This document shows, piece by piece, positions 4,907 to 11,717 of a DNA stretch of 14,353 bases. The stretch comes from CAIVSN01 sp043778375 (GTDB taxonomy: Bacteria; Patescibacteriota; Gracilibacteria; BD1-5; UBA2023). Below the pieces are notes generated by a model. The model was not told the DNA's origin, did not search any database, and saw only the letters and a list, made by a program, of their open reading frames with translations. The stretch covers positions 1-14,353 of the forward strand of contig JAYWGH010000064.1 of the NCBI GenBank assembly GCA_043778375.1, written 5' to 3'. The stretch's first letter is position 1. Each line of letters starts with the position of its first letter. The position numbers and the translations under genes were made by a program.

Positions 4907-6949
4907 ATGCAAGTTCAACAATTGCCTATAAGCAAATTTTTAAAGTCAGCAAACTCTCTTACTGTTCCTGTATATCAGAGAGACTATGCCTGGAAGAGAT
5001 TGAATTGTGATAAACTATGGACAGACATTAAAGAGCTTATTTCTAATAAACGATCAAGTCATTTTTTAGGTACTATCGTAACTATAAATGATGGGTATGG
5101 TAAGTATTTAGTGATAGATGGACAACAAAGATTGACGACAATTACAATATTCTTATTAGCGCTTAGTCATCACTTAAGAGCGAAAAAAAATCCAACAGAT
5201 GAAGAACAGCAGTTGCAAAAAGTTTTCAAGAGCTATTTAATCGATGAAGAATCGATATGATTAGAGACTAGAATTAAACTTAAACCAAATAAAAGTGATC
5301 TTGAATATTTTGAGAGACTTTTTGACGATAAAAATAATTTTCTCGAAAATAATTCTAATATCATTAACAATTATTTATTTTTTAGAGAGGAGTTTGAAAG
5401 AGATGAAATATCTGCCCGTAGAATCTTTGAGGATGGTCTACAGAGAATTCAAATTGTATCTATTGATTTATCTAGATGACAAGATGATCCTCAGTTGATT
5501 TTTGAGAGTCTAAATTCGACTTGAGTTGACCTTACAGCTTGAGACTTGATTCGCAATTATATTTTAATGGACTTAGACCCTCGAGAACAGGAAATTAAAT
5601 ATAAAAGCTATTGGATAGAAATAGAAAAATTAACTAATGATGTTGCAGAATTTATACGGAACTATCTAATTTTTAAGACAAGATCCGGAGTAAAAAGGGA
5701 TGATGTATATTTACTTTTTAAGAATTTTGCTATTAACAACTACTCTAATGATAAGGATCTCATCCTGAATGACTTATTAAAGTATGCAAATATTTATGGT
5801 TGTTTTATACAAACTCAGAAGCATAGGAGTGAAAAAATTAATATTTGATTAGCGAGATTATCAAGAATTGAATTTACAGTTTGTTATCCATTTTTATTCG
5901 ATATTTTTTCTGATTTAGATGATCATGCGTTGGATGAAGAAAATATCATACAAATATTATCTATGATAGAAAGTTACTCATTTAGAAAAATTTTAGTCGA
6001 TGGTACAACACAAGGTTTGAATAAATTATTCATTACTTTGGCAAAAGAAGTAAAAAGAGAATTATCTTCGGAGCAAAAGTATACAAATATACTGAGTTAT
6101 ATATTACTAGGAAAAAGGGTTTCACAAAGATTTCCTAATGATGAAGAATTTGAGAATGCGTTAGTTAATAAAGAGATTTATAAATTTCAATCAAAAAATC
6201 GTAATTTCCTTTTAGAATCACTAGAAAATTATAAGACTGCTCTTCCTATTAACCTGGAGGATCTCTCGGTAGAACATATTTTACCTCAAACACTCACTAA
6301 GGAATGGAAGAATTCACTTGGTGATAACTGGCAAGAAATACATGAAAGATATCTACATACACTATGAAATTTAAGCCTAACTGCGAAGAATTCAGAACTC
6401 TCTAATTATTCTTTTGAGGATAAGAAAAAAATTGATTTCCAAACTAGTAAACTTAAACTTAACTATCATTTAGATAATTCTCTCATTTGGGACGCAGAGC
6501 AAATTATTTTAAGAGCCAAATGCCTATCAAAAGACGCAAAAGAGATTTGGAAGTATCCAAAAACTACATTTGAAAAAGATATTCCAGAAGAGCAAATATT
6601 CGACTTAATGAATGAGGATAGCTTCAGCGGTAGTAAACCTTCTATATTATATCTAGGGCTGGATAGTAAAGTGCTAGAAGTTAAAACTTGGAGAGATATG
6701 TTATCAACTGTTTGTAGATTTCTATATGAATATTCCCCGACAGAGTTTAAAGAAATAGAGAACAAGGTAGAATTTAGATGGTATTTTGACTTGAATAAAC
6801 CACTAAGAAGCCCATTAGAGTATTTGGATAATAAATTTGTTGAGTGAAACATAAGTGCAAACAGTACCATTTCATTTCTAAGAAAATTGAGCGAAGCATT
6901 GGGCTATGATCCTGAAAAAATACAATTTTCTATTAAGAATTTAAAGTAG
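4907..6949 (+). CDS. GmrSD-like type IV restriction/anti-phage nuclease, DUF262 + DUF1524 (seven in-frame UGA=Gly)
   Basis: The product is 680 residues, single-chain GmrSD type. The N-terminal DUF262 domain shows 'PVYQRDYAW' (21-29) and the 'VIDGQQRLTT' NTPase motif (D71-R75), then 'FESLNST-G-VDLTA-G-DLIRNY' near 200-217. The DUF1524 His-Me/HNH nuclease domain shows 'VEHILPQ' (E456-H457) and 'HTL-G-NLSLTAKNSELSN' near 484-500. A third C-terminal region follows to residue 680. UGA codons lie at residues 118, 191, 206, 212, 314, 487 and 647; 206 and 487 are at family-invariant glycines. The only true stop is TAG (6947-6949). GmrSD enzymes cut modified (for example glucosylated hydroxymethylcytosine) phage DNA; I infer a defence role here without knowing the substrate. 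The gene is far richer in A/T than its neighbours, as expected for acquired DNA, and sits beside tRNAs. Confidence 0.88.
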
Positions 6950-7053
6950 AAGGTAATTCATACTCTAAATATATCCCCATTACTCACACCTCACAACTTG
7001 TAGCAATCAGAATGAGCTATAGAATAACGAGTCTCAGCAATAACATTTTATTT

Positions 7054-8427
7054 ATGCGCTCATTTGTCAAAATCATCAAACTTCTCGCGGTCTACACACT
7101 CACAACTTTCCTCGCCTGACAGATAGCATTCGCTGAATTCTCAGATATTAGGTACTCATGGTACCGTGATTCTATCAATTCACTCCAAACATCTTGAGTA
7201 GTCGCGGGCTTCGGAGATAACTCATTTGGACCAGACATGTCTATTACGAGAGCAGAGATACTCAAGATTATTCTCTTATCTGCCGAAGTTCCTGTACAAA
7301 TAAATGCTTGAGATAGGTGTTTTCCAGACGTTGATCCGACCCTCTGGTACAGTACCTATATATGTAGTGCGAGTAAACTCGGTATCGCAAAGGGATTTGA
7401 TTCTTGAAGATTTGCTCCAAACGATACGGTAACTGAGCTTGAAGCATTGGCTTTTGGATTTCGAGCGTTTGACATTGTTCCGCCCGCTGATCAAGAAGCC
7501 TGGTATAAGTCATACCAGACATTCGCTGACACAAATAATATCCTTGCAACTCATGGATACCTCCTTGGTACAAAAATAACGAGAGGGAAGGCAGCTGAGC
7601 TCATAGAGCGAATCAAGGCGTATAAGAGTACAAAGACAGCTCTTGATTACAAAAGTAATGGATGTAGAGTCGGATGATGACTCGGTGCTAAAAATACGAT
7701 GATAATAGATGGAGTAGAGCGAAAATATAATCTCTATATACCAAGTAACTACTCTAAAGATAAAGTATACGGACTAGTAGTCGCCGTACATGGCAGAACG
7801 AATAGTAACGAGATGGTGCAAGGGTACATGGGGCTCCAGTGAGGGTATAATGGAGGTGTCGGCACGTTATCAGCCGATGGGAGTCCGAGACAGAGCCAGG
7901 ATGATTTTATTGTGGCATATCCAGCTGGTCTATCAGTAAGAGGAGGGTATTCATGGGGAGGTGGAAGTATAAAATTTTTTGATGCGATGCTCCAAGAAAT
8001 CTCAAATAATTACTGCGTGAGTCGAGACGAAGTCTTTGTAGTCTGACACTCTCTCGGAGCCTCTTTTACCCATGAGCTTGCCTGCCGTAGGGGAGATGTT
8101 ATACGAGGAGTATCTGCCGTTGCAGGTCCAGGATTTAATGGGAATTGTACCGGTCCAGCAGCGAGTCTCGTTTTTCATAGAACTGATGATAAACTTGTAT
8201 CATTTGCCTCTGGGAAAGCTGCAGAGGTCATACGAAAGACCGTAAATGAATGCTCGAGTACTATGATGAATATAATGATCGGAGGATTTGCTTGTAAACA
8301 ACGAACTGATTGTTCGACTGGAAATCCCGTTGTATGGTGTGAGTGATATCCTACCTACCAAAACGATGGACATGGATGGCCAGTGAGGGGAGGAGGCGCA
8401 ATGCTCGGATTTTTTCGGGGATTGTAG
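7054..8427 (+). CDS. Secreted triple-SLH-domain protein with PHB-depolymerase/feruloyl-esterase-like hydrolase (nine in-frame UGA=Gly)
   Basis: The product is 457 residues. Residues 1-27 are a signal peptide (KIIKLL... hydrophobic core, AFA cleavage site). Three SLH repeats follow at about 29-75, 92-138 and 145-190, with TRAE and SGRFAPN signatures; these normally hold proteins to the cell surface. Residues about 212-457 are an alpha/beta-hydrolase of the LpqC/PHB-depolymerase type: 'VVAVHGR', nucleophile elbow G331-H-S333-L-G, candidate acid D379 in 'HRTDDKLV', and 'GHGWP' with H440. UGA codons at residues 22, 48, 86, 118, 208, 209, 263, 331 and 431 must be Gly; 331 is in the nucleophile elbow. 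Start ATG 7054 follows an A/T leader with no Shine-Dalgarno; the stop is TAG. I infer a surface-held esterase attacking an external ester (polyhydroxyalkanoate, feruloyl or acetyl); the substrate is unknown. Confidence 0.88.
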
Positions 8428-8615
8428 AATACAGGGGCTACACTATTGCTGGAGTGAAATCTTTATAAAAGATGTAAGTGAGTATCTGCAATTTTTGACA
8501 AATAGTCAATCGTTACTATCATATTTTTGTCCAGTTTATTGACTGGCGAGGTTGCTGTCCCCTTCGGATAGTATTTCCCCGCTAGAGATTACTGGTGGGT
8601 TTTTTAGGGAAAAGT
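8428..8615 (+). promoter_or_regulatory. Intergenic region with a sigma-70-type promoter (8495-8522) for the small membrane gene
   Basis: -35 TTGACA (8495-8500), 16-bp spacer, -10 TATCAT (8517-8522). The -35 lies in a short inverted repeat TTGAC-AAATA-GTCAA (8495-8509) that could be an operator or chance. A second hairpin CCAGT (8531-8535) / ACTGG (8542-8546) falls in the leader of about 85 bases. No clear terminator for the upstream esterase gene is seen. Confidence 0.5.
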
Positions 8616-8867
8616 ATGCAATTTTTTTGGCTTATTGTACATATAACTGTATCTTTTCTGCTTTGGGCTTTTCTACTCTACCCTTGGGTAAAAGATGGGC
8701 CAGTGTTTTTCAGGATCGCTCTTTGGTTGGCAATTATTGCCTGTTTCCTAATAGGAGTGGTTCTCTATACCATTTTTGGTGGAGTAGCTATTGCGTTTAT
8801 TGCCTGGGTACTAGCACTTTTTCTCAAAAGTGCTGCCTACCCGAGTATTGAATACCGTGGGTATTAA
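8616..8867 (+). CDS. Small multi-pass membrane protein, hypothetical
   Basis: An 83-residue hydrophobic protein with about three predicted membrane helices (residues 3-23, 32-52 and 54-74) and a short polar tail ending in Tyr. I do not recognise a family. ATG 8616 is preceded by AGGGA at a reasonable distance (7 bases), one of the few Shine-Dalgarno-like sites in the window; a GTG at 8595 in frame is the alternative start. The stop is TAA, and an intrinsic terminator follows 10 bases later. The promoter upstream and terminator downstream support a real monocistronic gene, but a chance hydrophobic frame cannot be ruled out. No in-frame UGA. Confidence 0.6.
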   Translation: MQFFWLIVHITVSFLLWAFLLYPWVKDGPVFFRIALWLAIIACFLIGVVLYTIFGGVAIAFIAWVLALFLKSAAYPSIEYRGY

Positions 8868-8877
8868 GCACGGACCC

Positions 8878-8907
8878 AAAAGTGTCATCCTCGCGATGAC
8901 CTTTTTT
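8878..8907 (+). terminator. Rho-independent terminator after the small membrane protein
   Basis: AAAAG-T-GTCATC (8878-8889), loop CTCGC, GATGAC-CTTTT with T run to 8907; one unpaired T in the 5' arm. It lies between two convergent genes. The minus-strand transcript of the PBP gene ends at 8913 and would run into the same hairpin followed by ACTTTT, so it may serve both directions. Confidence 0.78.
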
Positions 8908-8912
8908 AATAT

Positions 8913-10991
8913 TTACTCCTCCACTTCAAACCTCACAGACTTCCTCTCCACCTTTCACCCCCCTCATATGAGCTCTATCGTCATCTCGTGTGAGCCGATA
9001 GAGAGTTTACTGAGGTCGACTCGCTTCTCCGGGAGCACCTTCCCATCGAGGAGATATCGCGCTGTTACTCATGACCGAGGACTCCAGTATTCGAGACTCA
9101 GGGATCCGGTGTTTTTATAGCGAGTTCCTGCGAGTGGACGAGTAATCTCGAGACCTTTTGTAGCTGGAGTATTCGAGAGAGATGCTGGAAGTGGAGCGGG
9201 GGGAAAGGCGTCTCCAACTGGATCGATTTCGCGTACTACCTGTGCAAATATTTCACCAGCTCCAGAGGCTCCGGATACTCCCTGCATATTTGAGCCATCT
9301 TTGTTGCCAGTCCAAACTCCGATGAGATACTTTGGAGTGATACCGATCGTATAATTATCTCGGAAATTTCTCGAAGTTCCCGTTTTTACAAATATTCGTC
9401 TCTCACCAAAATCCAGAGCGCTCCCGAGAGAAAATTCGTGGAGGCGATAGAGAGGATTTGAGAGAGATTCCGTGATCTCACTGACGCTATTGGGAAAAGA
9501 CTTGAGAGTGCCTCGCTCTGAGCAGGGAAGTGCTGACTCGAGAGAGAGTGGACAGAGGCGACCCTCACTCCCAAATATTGTATACGCCTGGACGAGCTCC
9601 CAGAGAGAGATCTCACCAACACCGAGTGTGAGCGCGAGACCGTAGTGATCGGGAGACTCACGCAGGGTAGTGATCCCGAGCTCGCCGAGGTAACTCTGGA
9701 GTCGTGGTACTCCTACGAGAGTTGCCACTTTGACAGCTGGAATATTCACACTCCCTGCAAGTGCCTCAGCGAGTGAGATCGGGCCACGATAGCGCAGCGA
9801 GTAGTTTTTGGGCTCATACGAAGTCCCCTCAGCGGTCGCGTAACTCACGGGGAGATCGGTGATCGTATCACTCATGTGAGACCCCTTATCTATGAGCGCG
9901 AGGAGATAGGTAAATGGCTTGATGGTAGATCCTACCTGGCGAGGAGCAAGTACAGAGTTCACCTGTCAGGCGTCTCGATAGTAGGCGCTTCCTCCTATGA
10001 GAACTCGTACTTCAGAGGTACTGCGATCGATGACGAGCACTCCATAATCCCCGACATTTTTACGAGCAAGATCCGACTGGACTTGACGGGCGATACGACT
10101 CACTCGGTCGGTGAGGAGGCTATCGATAGTGAGAGAAGTCACTCATGATTGATCTTTGGTATATGCTCCAGATCGCACCATATCTCGTATATAGGGAAGC
10201 TCGGGGCGAGTATCTGCGAGCCGGAGTGGAGCCTCGAGCGCAATATCTGCCTCACTGGAGCTCATTACTCCTTGATCTCGCAGGAGTCCGACGATGCGAG
10301 AATACCTGATACGAAAAGCCTCGGGCTCACGAGCGAGATCGTAGCGCCCAGGATTTTTAATCATCGTGAGGAGCGCCACTTGCTCGGCAGTGCTTGACTG
10401 TTCGAGCGCGACCCCAAAGTATGCACGAGCAGCGCTCGCAACTCCGATCGAGAGCCTGCCAAACTCAATTCGCTCGAGATAGAGTCGCAGTATCTCAGTC
10501 TTCGAGTAAGTGAGCTCGAGCCGGATGGCAAGCGCAATTTCCTCGAGCTTTGCCCCGATGCTCCGGTCACGCGTTACCCCGAGGAGATTACGGGCGAGTC
10601 CCATGGTGATCGTGCTCGCGCCCTCGGACCTCCCGTCACGCACGCGCGTCCAGAGCGCTCGTAGGATCCCCTGGGGGTCAACCCCCAGGTGGTCGTAGTA
10701 TCGTCTATCCTCGAGAGTGATGAGCCCTCGCTCGAGGATGGTAGGAATACTCCTCACTCATTCGTGTCGATATCCAGAGCTCGAGAGCGTTTGCGCTATC
10801 TCTATGCCATGCAGGTCGAGTACGAGCGAGCCCTCGGGGATGGTGGGTATCTTGGGGGAGATGATGGGGCGAGCGAGTACGAGAACCCCTATTCATATGA
10901 TCCAAACCGCGAGCCAGATGAGCGCGCTACGACCTAAAAATCTCCGAAATATTTGGAGAGCTGAGAGGAAATTATCAGGAGTTGAAGTCAT
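8913..10991 (-). CDS. pbpC: Penicillin-binding protein 1C-type bifunctional transglycosylase/transpeptidase (seven in-frame UGA=Gly)
   Basis: The product is 692 residues. One membrane helix lies at about 20-42. The GT51 domain shows E94 in 'EDRRYYDH' (motif 1), 'GASTITMGLARN' (motif 2; the usual Gln after Met is Gly), 'KLEE' and 'EILRLYLERIEFG'. The transpeptidase shows 'GSTIKPF' (S355-x-x-K358), S414-V-N and K536-T-G. A C-terminal beta domain (about 610-692, 'YLLDGKVLP') matches the BiPBP_C tail of PBP1C. It polymerises and may crosslink peptidoglycan at the outer face of the membrane. UGA at residues 33, 78, 283, 342, 641, 676 and 679 must be read as Gly; standard-code reading would split it into several pieces. 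I chose ATG 10991 because the frame remains open further upstream but overlaps the divergent sigma gene. The stop is TAA. It is divergent from the sigma-factor operon. Confidence 0.93.
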
Positions 10992-11138
10992 AATAGGTGA
11001 TATACTATTCTTCAAACGGATTATCCCAAAAAGAGTGACAAAATTACCTCCTTGCATTTCCCCCCACCTCCCCCATAATCTTTTTGTCACCTTTTCTCGC
11101 AGTTCTCGTTGGAGTGAGTATATCCTCAAAACTTTTGT
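10992..11138. promoter_or_regulatory. Divergent regulatory region between pbpC and the sigma-factor operon
   Basis: 147 bases with mirror-like organisation. An inverted repeat GTGACAAAA (11035-11043) / TTTTGTCAC (11082-11090) encloses a C-rich tract (11048-11074). Going outward from each arm, 28 bases (pbpC side) or 26 bases (sigma side) separate GTCAC from the same octamer AGTATATC (11006-10999 minus; 11117-11124 plus), which lies 7 or 14 bases before the respective ATG. The octamer could be a -10 element and the inverted repeat a shared operator. Neither start codon has a Shine-Dalgarno. No canonical -35 is seen at the right distance. Confidence 0.5.
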
Positions 11139-11717
11139 ATGAATGTATCGGACAAAATAATTGCTCAGGCACGAGCAGGAGAGAAGGAAGCCTTCGGTAC
11201 ACTCTACGACGCTTTTTCGCGCCCTTTGTATGATTTTCTCTTCTATCAAACTTTTGATCAAAGTTTGGCGGAGGATCTCACAAGCGAAACCTTCTTTAAG
11301 GCGATGCGGTCTATCTCACAGCTCAGGGGGTCTACAGTGCAGGACTTTAAGTCTTGGATTTTTACTATCGCATATAATACTCTCATTGACTCGACTCGCA
11401 GAGACACTTCGACTGAGGATATTGCTGATCATGAAAATCATACGAGCTCGCAGCATGACTATGCTTGACAGATAGACGCGACTGATCGCCTCGCACAAGT
11501 GCTCGGCTACCTCGATACCCTTGGGCCACCTACTCGAGATATCATCCTCATGGCGATCTGGGATGACCTCAAATATAGTGAAATAGCCTTGATCACAGGA
11601 CTCTCCCTCGCAAATATCAAAAAGATTATCTCTCGAACACTCCCCAAAATCGCCGCCAACGTCACCGCAGTCCTCCCCGTATTTTTCCTCATCACACAAT
11701 ATGTCCAAAATTACTAG
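11139..11717 (+). CDS. ECF-type RNA polymerase sigma factor (one in-frame UGA=Gly)
   Basis: A 192-residue protein with the two-domain ECF layout. Sigma region 2 is at about residues 20-90 ('FGTLYDAFSRPLYDFLFY', 'AEDLTSETFFKAM', 'FKSWIFTIAYNTLID'), followed by an acidic linker and then region 4 at about 120-172 ('LDTLGPPTRDIILM', 'LKYSEIALITGLSLANIKK' helix-turn-helix). The UGA at 11466-11468 (residue 110) lies in the linker; under the standard code regions 2 and 4 would be separated, leaving no working sigma factor. A short hydrophobic tail follows region 4. The gene overlaps the next by 17 bases (ATG 11701, stop TAG 11715-11717), a layout typical of sigma/anti-sigma pairs and suggesting translational coupling. 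It probably directs its own operon and possibly the divergent pbpC, given the shared octamer upstream; this is inference. Confidence 0.9.

Noticed and set aside
4907..6949. Interpretation of the DUF262/DUF1524 gene as a decayed pseudogene
   Set aside because: All interruptions are TGA, none TAA/TAG or frameshift, and two are at invariant glycines; the frame is intact under table 25.
8552..8851. 99-residue plus-strand frame overlapping the small membrane protein
   Set aside because: Starts inside the leader, has no hydrophobic pattern or family features, and is out of frame with the better-supported 83-residue membrane protein.
10893..11261. Minus-strand frame extending past the pbpC start over the sigma gene
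   Set aside because: The frame remains open by chance; PBP1C homologues need only the membrane helix from about residue 20, and the extension would run through the divergent promoter and sigma coding sequence. ATG 10991 is preferred.
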